A stretch of 64,000 nt of DNA from Lathyrus oleraceus (lineage: Eukaryota; Streptophyta; Magnoliopsida; Fabales; Fabaceae): contig NC_066581.1 of assembly GCF_024323335.1 (NCBI RefSeq), positions 349,064,409 to 349,128,408 of the forward strand. The letters are read 5' to 3'. This document shows positions 1 through 10,455 of the stretch, piece after piece. Position numbers and translations under genes: made by a program. Under the pieces are notes generated by a model, which was not told the origin of the DNA, did no database searches, and saw nothing but the letters and a program-made list of their open reading frames with translations. Positions within the stretch are counted from its first letter, which is position 1, and every line of letters begins with the position of its first letter.

Positions 1-480
1 TGGTTATTGGGTTTTAATGAGGGGTGTGGTCCATACAATGATCCAAAAATATTTCACAATTTCAATTCCATAGGTCTGACACGGGCCATGTCATGTGACA
101 CGGGCGGCCGCGTCAAGCTGCTGTAACTCAACATCTTTGGATGGTGTTCTTTAGTGGTCCTGACATGGGTCGTGTCGACTGACACGGGCAGCCGTGTCAG
201 GCTTCTGGTTTCTAAAAAAAATTCCTCTCTTATTTTCAGATATGGTCCTTCATTCCGATACAACTCTCGTATTAATGTGAGTGCCTATATCCTTTTATGC
301 AAGGCACCGTGCAAACAAACAAAACACAGATAATAATAAAAACGCGTGGGTTGTTTCCCACGAAGCACTTCGTTTAACGTCGCATGGCTCGACGGTTCAT
401 TCCCCTTGTTATGGGGGGTACTTCAGCCTCCGCACCTTGCTGCACTTCTTTTCTAAAACTAAGAAGCCGTCTTTTTCATA
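1..480 (-). other. Cyc-2 post-pol non-coding region with hairpin and CACGGG-type repeats
   Basis: On the minus strand this region holds the hairpin ACGAAGTGCTTCGT (plus 360-373) beside a GTCGAGCCATGCGAC stem. It matches the sequence just after the integrase stop of Cyc-1 (47654-47700). Further downstream, at plus 75-117 and 160-213, are GC-rich palindromic blocks of the GACACGGGC..CCGTGTC type. No coding frame is supported here; the short open frames contain these repeats. Confidence 0.7.
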
Positions 481-751
481 GGTATGGATTCCTTTGTGCC
501 ACAAGTCCTTTCTAACCTCCAAATCCTTACCTTGTTTTCATTTTTTTTTCTTTCTCGTGGCTTTTGGAATGGAAATAGGAGTTTTTCCATTCGGGGTTGC
601 TAATGTAAGTGGTGAGACTTGAGAAGGCCTTCTTGAATCTTTCTATGATGTTGGTATGTTACTTTGCCTTCTCACCTCTGTCCTGATCAAGCCTACTTGA
701 TAGTGATGTTTTTTTTCTACCTCTAGCTCATGGTTTCAATAGTATTCAATG
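481..751 (-). other. Protease-RT linker remnant and pol deletion junction of Cyc-2
   Basis: The part nearest 751 looks like out-of-frame continuation of the region after protease. The part nearest 480 already belongs to the post-pol region. All of RT, RNase H and integrase is therefore missing between them. The exact breakpoint cannot be placed by eye. Nothing else is recognisable here. Confidence 0.5.
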
Positions 752-1243
752 TTATTTCTTTATCGTAAGTTTTAAGGTTAACATGCCATGGTCCATGTCG
801 ATATTGCATCGACTTGTCTGCATGAAAGGTCGACCAAGAATGATGGGTGTCTCTTCATCTTTAGGTATATCTAGGATCACAAAATCAACAGGATAACTCA
901 AGTCCTCTATTGTCACCAGTACATCTTCTGATATACCATATGCATCCTTTCTCGAGTGATCTACAAACTTCAGATTTGTCTTTGTATCACTGACATTTTT
1001 AATACCTAACTTGTGATAGATTGATAATGGAATCAGACTCACAGTAGCTCCAGAATCAATTAGTACCTTTTTTAGAGTTCTCTCTTTAATTGTGTATGAT
1101 ATTGTTACCATTCCAGGATCCTTCTGTTTGTTTGGAATTTCCTGCCCCAGTGCATTTGCACTACACTTTTCCTTCAAGGATACTGGTTCTTCTGTTGTTG
1201 GTTTCTTTTCGGTCATTACCTCTTCCATGAATTTTTTGTACAT
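752..1243 (-). pseudogene. pol: Cyc-2 retropepsin (aspartic protease) region
   Basis: This is a 163-residue open stretch continuing gag. It has the aspartic protease active site as L-I-D-S-G-A-T, the following hydrophobic S-L-I-P-L-S-I-Y, and the family's I-I-L-G-R-P-F flap-to-C-terminal motif. A retropepsin processes the Gag-Pol polyprotein in the virus-like particle. Cyc-1 has the same organisation (22073 onward) with clearly different residues. The stop separating it from the gag part (near 1247-1249) and the loss of everything after protease make it non-functional. The first Met is only the first in an open fragment, not a true start. Confidence 0.8.
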
Positions 1244-1249
1244 GGGTGT

Positions 1250-1819
1250 TCACTCGAGTGCTTCAAACAAAGAAATGTGACTCTCTATATTTTTGAACAT
1301 TTTCATGAATTTCTCAAAGTCTGACTCGCTTGGATCCCTCTTTATCACTCTCTGAGGGTAAGGTAACTTAATCACCGGTTTAGTATCCCTTTTATTTTTC
1401 TCTTCAATTGTCTTACCAGGTGGTATAACTTTTTCCTCTTTAGCGGCTCTCTCCCTTTTCGTCGTGACAGTATTAACATTCTCATGATTTCTTGGATTTT
1501 GAACTGTTTCACTTGGTAAGGAACCTGGTGTTCGAGAACTTGTTATTTGTTGTTCCATCTGACCCAGCTGAACTTCAAGATTATTTAGAGAGGCGGTGGT
1601 GTTTTTATGATTGTTTCTAGTCTCTTCTTCGAATTGCATATTTTGAGCCGCCATATTTTCAATGGCAATCTCCCAGTCTGCTTTCTTTGGAGCTTATTGT
1701 TGCGGTTGTTGTTTATATTGACCTTGACCCTGTTGTGGAATATTCCCTCTCTGATCTTTACAGGAGAAGTTTAGATGATTCTTCCAACCTGGATTGTAAG
1801 TGTTAGAGTAGGGGTTATT
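1250..1819 (-). pseudogene. gag: Cyc-2 gag, C-terminal half
   Basis: This is the C-terminal half of an Athila-type Gag. It begins after the LTR A insertion with the N-P-Y-S-N-T-Y-N-P-G-W-K-N-H motif also found in Cyc-1 gag. A Gln-rich tract, the A-D-W-E-I-A-I-E segment and a coiled-coil-like N-L-E-V-Q-L-G-Q-M segment follow. A stop lies in the Gln tract near 1695, and another separates it from the protease part. Gag forms the virus-like particle. The N-terminal half continues at 6508 on the other side of solo LTR A. Confidence 0.8.
1815..1819. repeat. Target-site duplication of solo LTR A, left copy (TTATT)
   Basis: The five bases TTATT directly before the LTR end at 1820 are repeated at 6508-6512 directly after its other end. 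Five bases is the usual Ty3/gypsy duplication length. Confidence 0.9.
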
Positions 1820-4800
1820 TGTAGCGGTAAATTCATGACCGTCAAGCTATGGATAAGCTAAACGTCAATAAAACCAGAGTCGCCACCGCACTTTTATTGT
1901 TTCCAAGGGAAAAGGGAAAAGTACGAACAAAACCCAAAAATAAGAAGTTTTCAAACCAAAACTAATAAAATGCCAGAGATTACAGGTAAGGGGGATGGTT
2001 ACACAAAGGGAAGGTGTTAACACCTAAAGTGTCCTAGGTACTTGTAGGGAGCCCTTTCTTGTGTGCATATGTGTTTTTGTACAAAATAATGTTTGCGATA
2101 AATAGAGTGGAGGGATGAGAAAATAATCCATTAATTATATTTTTGTGTTTGACAAGACCTTCGTCCTTGTGCCTACGTACCAACATAAAAATGAGGGATC
2201 AAAACATCGTAGTTCGTGGTATAAATTACAAAGTGAATGAGTTGCTTTTAACAAAGATTTAAGTTTAACAAAGGCACAAAAGGCCTAAAAAGGTTTGAAT
2301 GAGTGTTAGTTCTTTTTGTCTTTTGAAATTTTAAGTCAAATATAGTTAAGGTCATTTATAAGTTTGATTAAGAAATGAGTTTAAAACTTCAATGGCATAA
2401 GGCCAAAGTTTCTAATTTGCAAAGAGTCTCAGTTTAGAAATCACAAACAAAGAAGATTTTAAAAGGAGGGAGAAAATTTTGAAATCAAAGAAGTGGGGAA
2501 GAGATGAAGAGACTAATCCTAAGCAAAAATTTAAAAGTTAAGAGTTGAAAAGATCTGACCAATGGGCTGCAATCCAATAGACAAGAATGTCATATAGAAA
2601 CCCAAATTTCCCTTGGATTTTAGAAATAGGCAATATCAATACACAAATAGCAAGGTGAAGATCAAGGCATCAAATAAAGATATCCATATCCAAGCTTAGC
2701 AACTCCATGATCTTTCTTCATAATTCCCTATGTATCATATGGCTTCAAAGAGGAGCATTAGACACAAGTTCAAAAATAACATGAACTCAAATGAATCTTC
2801 AATATTTGCATCAGATGAAAGTTTTCTTCACAAGCACTTGGTTCCATGAAAGTTGGCATTGGCCAAGTTCTTTGCATAGGGAGTGTTGCCTAATTCTAAG
2901 TCCAATGTCTCAGATCAATCCAACAGTCCACACAAAATGTTTTTTTAGGGTTTTTGTTCTTATTATGTTCATTAAGGTCAAAAGACCACAAACACAAACA
3001 AGTATATACAAACACAATATATCCACAAAGTATGGCTCAAGTGAGCAAAGTGAAAATGACATTAAAATAAACAAATTGAATGGTATGAATAATGGCAAAT
3101 GAATAAAGGCTTGAAATTAAAGTGCATCAAAGTAAATGGCTTGAAATTAAATGTTAGTGGTTAGTGGATTAGAAGTTAGTATTGCTTTTGCTTTAGTTTT
3201 GTTTAAGTCATTCTTTGGAGAACACTCAACCCCCTTATCACAAGCATGGATCCTTGAACCAAGACATCTTCCAAAGGAAGGAAAAAAGGCCAAGTTTCCA
3301 CACAATACCATGAAAGAGGGGAGACTTACAATCTCACTTACTAGAATGGTATGCCTTTTATGTCAACAATTTAGCGCTATGTTAAGCAATCGTAATTGAA
3401 CTTATGTAGAAGTCACAACTATTTGAGGTCGGGCAATAGAGATTTTGGTGTTAATTCATGTTAGAGACATAGTATAATGGACTATGCTCATGAAACATGC
3501 CACACACAAAAAGAATATGCAAAAAGGTGTGGACCTAATCTCATCCATACTCATGTTGATTTTGCAATCAACTAGGTTTAGGATCTATAGATATCATTGG
3601 TTCATGACATGAATGAATAAACAAGGGGAATGAGATGAAGAGGGAGGGGAAATAAAATCAACACAAAATGGTCAAAGGAGGACTTTTACCTAATTAAGAT
3701 CATTCATTCATTTTGGGAGATGAAATGTACATTTCCTCAATCCCCTAAATCCAATGATCTTAACTCAACAAAGTCAAATCAACCTTGACCAAGGCCCAAC
3801 AACATAAGTCAAACTCAACAAGTCAAAATTAGAAGCTCAACATAATTTACTTTGCATTTAAATAATTAAAATAAACTAAAATATACATTAAATTAAATTA
3901 TGGTTCATCAAATTCCTAAAACCTCATAAAAACACCAAAGAAATGGCCATGAGATTTATCATAGGTCAAACAAGGTCAAAGGACCTTGGAGAAAAAATTT
4001 CATCATTTTTGGAAACTTAAAACTACTTTTAAACAATTAAAAATATTCATAAAATCAATTAAATCATGAAAAATATTAATAATGATCCAAAAAATAATTT
4101 TTATTCAGAAAATGAAAGAGAAAATTATTTGGATATTTTTGGTGAAACTCTCATATTTTTTGGATCAATATTAAAATTAATATAAATTAATGAAAATAAA
4201 ACAAATAAAATGAAAATCAAATAATCAGAAAAAACGTGCACCACTTGATCTCCCTCATTAATTGAGGTGGCAGATCAAGTGGTCACAAGCGCGTAATCCA
4301 TGATGGACTCTAGTCAGCGCGCCACAAACTTGGTAATTCAAACCAACGCACGATATTATTTCATTTCAAAAGGATCATGTGGCTCTGAACACACCAACTC
4401 ATCACCGGAGCTACAACTCCGATCTCCTTCTCAGGCGAGCCTCGTTGGACTTGTTCAGTCATCACCATCACCAAAATTAAAAAGAAGGACATGATTTTAA
4501 AGTAAAAATGGCACTGAGCTCGAATCTGGCCTCAATTCATCCTAACTCCAAGTATATTAAGAGATACAAGGAGTTGAAATTTGAGGTGCACGATCTGAGT
4601 TGCTTCGATTTGACCTCAAAGTAACTCAATCTTGTTGCCTACATTGGTAGGACTTCAGACAACCAAGGATCCAAGAGAATTATGGAGAATTGAGTGAGAA
4701 TCAAAGAGATGAAATTTTCTGGAAAATACCTTCAATGCAGGTCTGAATTCAGCTGTTCTTTCTTTAATTCATGCTTGATCTTGCTTAGAATGCTTCCAGG

Positions 4801-6507
4801 AGTAGATTAGAATGATCAAATGGCTTTGGATCCCTGGAGTTTTGAATCTCAAAACAATGAGATTCAAACTCAATTTCCAATAGAAATTATCAGGTTTATC
4901 CTCTCAAATGGAAGGGTTTGGTGTTTTGGATCAAAGCTGGCGTGAAGGGGTCCTCATTTATGATGCATATGGTCTCTATTTATAGCTAATTCAAATGATA
5001 TTTGCACCCTTGAAGTGAACTTCCAAATTTGGCAATGAGTGATGCATGGGTGCATGGGAGTGTACAGGCCCATGAAATCATTCCATTTGGTCCATAATTG
5101 AGTGTACATAAGTCTGAGATAATGCTAGAATGCTAGGCAAATGTGCATGGAAGTTTGAAGTTCAATCTTGCCAAATGATGATGCAATGTTCAAGCCATGC
5201 GCAACCCATTCAAATCTTGTCCAAAATTAATGAAATTAGACTTTTTGGAAAGGTTAGATCAAGAGGAACAACTTTCATGTTGTACACTTTTGCATTTGAA
5301 GCTTATATCATGATGAATTTTGAGGTGGAAGTTTGGAAAATTAAACATATCAAAACAAATTCTAAGTGTCAAGCCATATGTTCACTTATTCCACCTTGGC
5401 TAACTATTTATGTGAGCTTAAAATGAGAATAGTTCCTTCATCAAAGTTGTAGATATCTCAAAGCCCTTCAAAATGGTCACAAATTTGACCTCATTTGGAT
5501 TTAATATGAAGGAGTTATGCATTTTTGAAGTTGAGGAAAAACACTTGTTCAATGGTATTGGTCCTAAATGACCTATAATGTATCCTCATATCACATGCTC
5601 ATAAAAGTTGAATTAGATCTTCCTCCAAACATAAACATTTAATTATACATATTGAATTTGATTGTTCAACTTGGAAATCTTTCATCTCATAAAAATTGAG
5701 CAAGTTATGGCCTTGGGAAGTTGACCTCCAAATTAGGGTTTAGACAAAATGACCTATAATCTTTCACCATAAAAAATGACTTTCCAAGCAAACCTAGCTC
5801 TAAACCTAAACATGAAACTTGTTTTTAATGACATTTATTGTAACTTTTCTCTTGGAATCATTTTCATATGACAAGCATTGTAGGAGATAGGGTCTAGGGA
5901 ACCCCAAATTTGATCAGTTGAATTCCTCTGGTCAACCACCATCAACCATCTTGCTAACTTGAAATTCTATTGACTTTTGGGACTCATGGGAGATAATATA
6001 TGCACAAGATGATGGAATTTGAAGTATCCCTTGAATTATTTGATCAATTTTTGAAGAAGTTTGTTGAAGAAGTTACACAAGATACCCAGATGGACTAGGG
6101 TTTCCAAGGCAAACCAATTCCAAACTCTTGATGATTTCTTGATAAAAATAACATGTGAAGACCATGGGGATTCATATATGAAGCTTAGATCCATAGTAAA
6201 CCAATCTTGATTGAGCTCCTTGCATTGAGGGTCTTGAACCCTAGATGTGAGCTTGATAGATCAAAGGTGAGGACATGCCCTACCTACAAAAGAGTTAGTT
6301 TATACAAAGACATATTTTGGTATTTTGGTATTTTGGTTGGTAAAATGATAAAATACAAAGTATGATACAATCAAATGGTTCCTGATGATCTCTCCCAATG
6401 CAAACCCAATGAGTGATGGGTAAGGAGGATACCAAGATGTGATCCAAATGCCAATGCATATGATGAGATATCATGAGGGATCTTAGGGTCAAAATTAGGG
6501 TCTTACA
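1820..6507 (-). mobile_element. Solo LTR A of an Ogre/Tat-type retrotransposon
   Basis: On the minus strand it starts TGTAAGACCCTAATTTTG at 6507 and ends TTTACCGCTACA at 1820, 4,688 bp. There is no internal region on either side. Both flanks are Cyc-2 gag that reads straight across once the LTR and one TTATT copy are removed. The U5-like end carries GTGCGGTGGCGACTC and the TTTTATTAGTTTT segment typical of Ogre LTR ends. Such solo LTRs arise by recombination between the two LTRs of a full element. The short open frames inside it show no known domain. Confidence 0.92.
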
Positions 6508-6512
6508 TTATT
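6508..6512. repeat. Target-site duplication of solo LTR A, right copy (TTATT)
   Basis: This matches 1815-1819 exactly and abuts the TGTAAGACCC end of LTR A. Confidence 0.9.
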
Positions 6513-7570
6513 CTATTTCAAAAAATTTATCTCTTCAATTTATTGAGGGGTGGCAAAGCAATAAACAGTTTGGTGCGGTCCGTTATAGATTTCACAAGTG
6601 ATGGTCTGAGGAAGTTGAACTTGAGCTACCTATTGGGTACCTATGTTCATAGCTTTCAATTTCTTTTCCACTTCAACAACTACGGTATCTTCCAACCGGA
6701 TTTTATTAGTTTCCAGCTTCAGATCAATCACTCCATCAGGTTTACTAGTACACCTATCATACAATTCCATATGCTCGTTGGCAGTTATCACTTCAATAAT
6801 CTTTTTAATACCGGTCGCTGTTGAGAAATTTGTTGAGCCACTGACTGTTGTATCAATCAACTATTTTGTCTTTATTTTTAGCCCGTCAACAAACATCTAC
6901 ATTTGTTCAGTCTGATCCATATTATGAGTTGGGAAAGATACTAAGACCCTTTTGAATCTTTTTTAGGCATCTCCTAAAGATTCACCATCCTTCTGTTTGA
7001 AGTTTAAGATTTCATACCTTTTTCTCAGAAATACTGATGCTGGAAAATACTCATTTAGGAAAGTTATTTCCATCTCTTCCCATGATGTAATACTACCAGC
7101 TGGAAGAGAGTGGAACCACTCTTCCGCCTCTTCAACTAAAGTGAATGGGAACATTCTTAACTTCTTTGCTTCATCAGTATGACCATCAATTTTCAAAGTA
7201 GTACTCATGGTCAGGAATCTCTACAGGTGCTTATTTGCATCTTCATTAACATTTCCGGTGAAAGATTATCTTTCAAGTTGATTGATTATGCTATGATGCA
7301 TTTGAAAATTAATCACACTCACCGGTTGGTTGATAATTGTTAATCTCCCACCCGACGCATTTGCACCTCAATGGTCACCTAGGAGTCTTTCCAGAGGTGG
7401 AGGAGGTGGAACTCGAGGAATTTCAGCCATAGTTTCTTTTTCAGAATCTGAGTGATCATAGGGAACTTCTTCTTTGGAATTGAATCTAACATTTTTGCAT
7501 CTCTGGTGAAGGGTTCTCTCGATTTCTGCATCAAAATGATATTCAACTGAGGGATCTCATTGCATACACA
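6508..7570 (-). pseudogene. gag: Cyc-2 gag, N-terminal half
   Basis: This is the N-terminal and capsid part of an Athila-type Gag. The core retrotransposon-gag signature is clear between 7208 and 6963: R-M-F-P-F-T-L, E-E-W-F-H-S-L-P-A-G-S-I, F-L-N-E-Y-F-P and R-Y-E-I-L-N-F-K-Q. It aligns well with Cyc-1 gag (20691-21167). Several in-frame stops are visible (for example just after the E-S-L-G-D-A segment), as is a damaged zinc-knuckle area near 6600. The start is uncertain and was placed about 100 bp inside the primer site by analogy with Cyc-1. Confidence 0.8.
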
Positions 7571-7666
7571 GATTAGTGAATGAAATTATATAACTGATAG
7601 AAAAATAATTTTATTGCAGAGCAATAAAACTTTAATTGAACTAAAATTAACTATATATTTTGGCAG

Positions 7667-7684
7667 TCCCCGACAACGACGCCA
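7667..7684 (-). promoter_or_regulatory. Primer-binding site of Cyc-2 (tRNA-Asp type)
   Basis: On the minus strand this reads TGGCGTCGTTGTCGGGGA, two mismatches from the perfect tRNA-Asp complement found in Cyc-1. It lies 6 bases inside the LTR end at 7691, the expected place for first-strand priming. Confidence 0.85.
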
Positions 7685-9439
7685 AAAACTTGATCGGAAA
7701 AATAGCAAGTGTACTAGTTTGCCTTTTGTAGTAATAAGTGGAAATTTCCCGAATGTCAATCTCAAGGACTGCAAGTTAATATCGAGTTCAAATCATCGTT
7801 CAATTAAACAAAAACTATTATTGGGGGTTTTAGATTCAAATTTATAAAAATAAGGGTAAAAGAAATTAATACGGTAAAAATAAGGGTTTGCAAGGGAAGA
7901 GGAACAATCCCAGGGAAGGTGTATAATTTGTCCCTGTAATAACTCTGAGTCACTATTGCATCAACGGATATCAATTACTTCTACCTCTCAAGGGTATTTT
8001 CTCCCAAGTCCTTGGCGAGAAAACCTTTAATCACTTTACCCTAATTTCTATGTCCATAGGAAATTATTGGTGAAATTAAGCCTTATTATATCAAGAATGC
8101 TCTGATTTATACAGGGTATCCCTAGTCCTAGGTGATATCTACTGTAGAGTAGTCTTATGAAAACCTTACCAATGGCGGCCCAACTTAATTGATAACCATA
8201 CAACAATCTCGATTGGTCCGAAAGAGAAAGCATTAAACACATTAAAAGATTACTGTAAAAACAATATTATCAATGCAATCATAAACTCAAAGTCATTACA
8301 GATCTAAATCAGGGACACCCCCATAACATTGAGGGTTTAACTACACGTATTCTTTAAAACAGATTCAAGATAAAAAATACACATTACAGGTAATTGGATG
8401 ACTTGGATCTTCAATTGCTTCCGCTCATGAAAATCTTCCACTCTCTGAATTCCTTGATCTCTGTAATTCTTGATTGTCTGACAATTCTCTGTGCTCTCCT
8501 CGTTCCAAAGTGTCTTCTTCTCATGTAGAAACTCTCCTAAAATAGTGAAAAAGTCCCTTGGCAAAGATTGGAAATCCCCAAAACGTCCTTACAGCTCAAG
8601 CCCGGGTAAAAAGCCCAAAATTAGGAAGATGTTGCGCCTGGGATGACACGGGCCGTGTCAGTTGACACGGCTGACCATGTCAACTCTCTGCCTTTCCAAT
8701 TCTCTCCTGACACGCCCCAGGTGACCTAACACGGGTGTGTCGCATCTCGAAAAATACGATTCCTCGCAATGGTCGCGGAAAAAATTAGTTCGAACAAAGC
8801 CTCCGCCAAACTTTATTTATTCCAATGAAAGAATAGGAAAATATCGATAAAACCTTTGAAGAACAGAATAATGGTCGTCGCAACCATATTCGGGTTTGGG
8901 AGTCGATTACGCAAGGGGAAGGTATTAGCACCTCTCACGTCCGTTGTACTCAACGGGAACCTTTTAGTTCTAATTTGCGATTTGAATGTTAACTCATGTT
9001 GTTTTTTTTCTTCAAGTGAATAAAAATATTGAAAAGAGATGGATGGAAACCTCAGAGGGGGGAAAAGGGAGGTTTTTTATTAGTGTGCTCGCCAAGATCT
9101 CGCAATCTTCTGCCTACGTATTCTTATGGTGCAATAAGGAAATCAAAGCATTCGTAGTTCGGGGAACTATGTTCAGTTGATTTTTTTTAATGAACGATTG
9201 TGTAGATCGCGTTCTAAAGGATAAACGTTGGCTTGTCTACTCTCGGAGGAGGCTTAAACACTAGTTTGTTACGCGTATTAGAAAGGATTAAACAATGTTC
9301 TTTTTTAAAAGAGTTTTGGTCACACGGGGGTGACAAGTTGACTTAATTTGTTAGATGTTTTGTTTGATTGGCTTTGATCGCACGGGGGAGAGAAATTAGG
9401 TTTGATGTGTTTAAGATGTTCTTGAAGAACGAAAAAAGA

Positions 9440-10090
9440 TTAAGCAATATGGTGCACACCAATCGTTCAATTCTTTCGAGGAATAACAAGGTGAACGCCT
9501 TATACTTCCTTTTCGTTTAAATTATTATTGAAAGTTTATTTGCGGAAATCGAATATGCACGGTAGTGAGGCGTGCGCCTCCCACTTGCTTATTCAAGGAA
9601 TAATGAGGTGAGCGCCACACATTCCTTTATCCAAATTTATTTAAAGTATTTTAATCGGAAGTCGATAATTTGAGCAATATGGCGAGCGCCAATTATTCAA
9701 TTATTTGAGAGATAGTGAGGCGAACGCCTTCCATTGTTTATCATTCGAAGTTTAGAATTAAAAAGTTTTTAAAAATTATATTTGATTTGGAAAAGTAATT
9801 TGAATTTGTATGATTGAAGCTTTAATCGGGTGACAAGAATTCAAGCAATGTGGCGTACGCCAATCGTTCGAGTAATTGAGAAATAGTGAAGCAGACGCTT
9901 CCTATATTCTTTTTCATCCCAAGTTTAAATTATAAAAGAATATTCTTTAGAAATTGTATTTGATATAGACAAGTGATTTAAATTTTGATGATTGCGGATT
10001 TAATCGGATGACAAGAATTCGAGCAATATGGCGTACGCCAATCGTTCGAGTACTTGAGAAATAGTGAAGTGAACACTTACTATATTCCTT
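9440..10090 (-). repeat. Diverged repeat array with GGCGTACGCC palindromes in LTR B
   Basis: An AGCAATATGG segment followed by a palindromic core and a related GGCGAACGCC-like box recurs at about 9443, 9673, 9844 and 10022, with a weaker unit near 9555. Spacing is about 230, 171 and 178 bp. Two cores are the perfect palindrome GGCGTACGCC; others have decayed (GGCGAGCGCC, GGTGCACACC). Confidence 0.75.
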
Positions 10091-10289
10091 TTCATCCAAA
10101 GTTTGAATTATAAAAATAAAGTCTTTAGGAGTTATATTGATTTGAAAAGGATTTAAATTTGCACGGCTAATCGGTTTAAAAAAAGAAATACTCGGCATTG
10201 GACCAAGATTTTCGTTTATGAGTGAGATTGAATGAATTTTGATTTAGAAATAATGTGAAATTGTGATAGTGAAAGGAACCAATCAATTT

Positions 10290-10455
10290 ATAATTACCAA
10301 AGTCAATTGATTAAAATTTGGTTAAGTCGATTAATTAAGTTAATTAAGATTAATTATCAAAATTATTTAATTGAGTCAAATAATTAAGTTAATTAAAATT
10401 AATTAATTAACTAATTAATCAAAGTTTAATTAATTAACTAATTTAATTAAAAGTG
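10290..10455. repeat. TTAATTAA-rich low-complexity stretch
   Basis: About 160 bp within LTR B consist mostly of overlapping TTAATTAA and ATTAATTA motifs, all highly self-complementary. No coding content. Confidence 0.85.
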
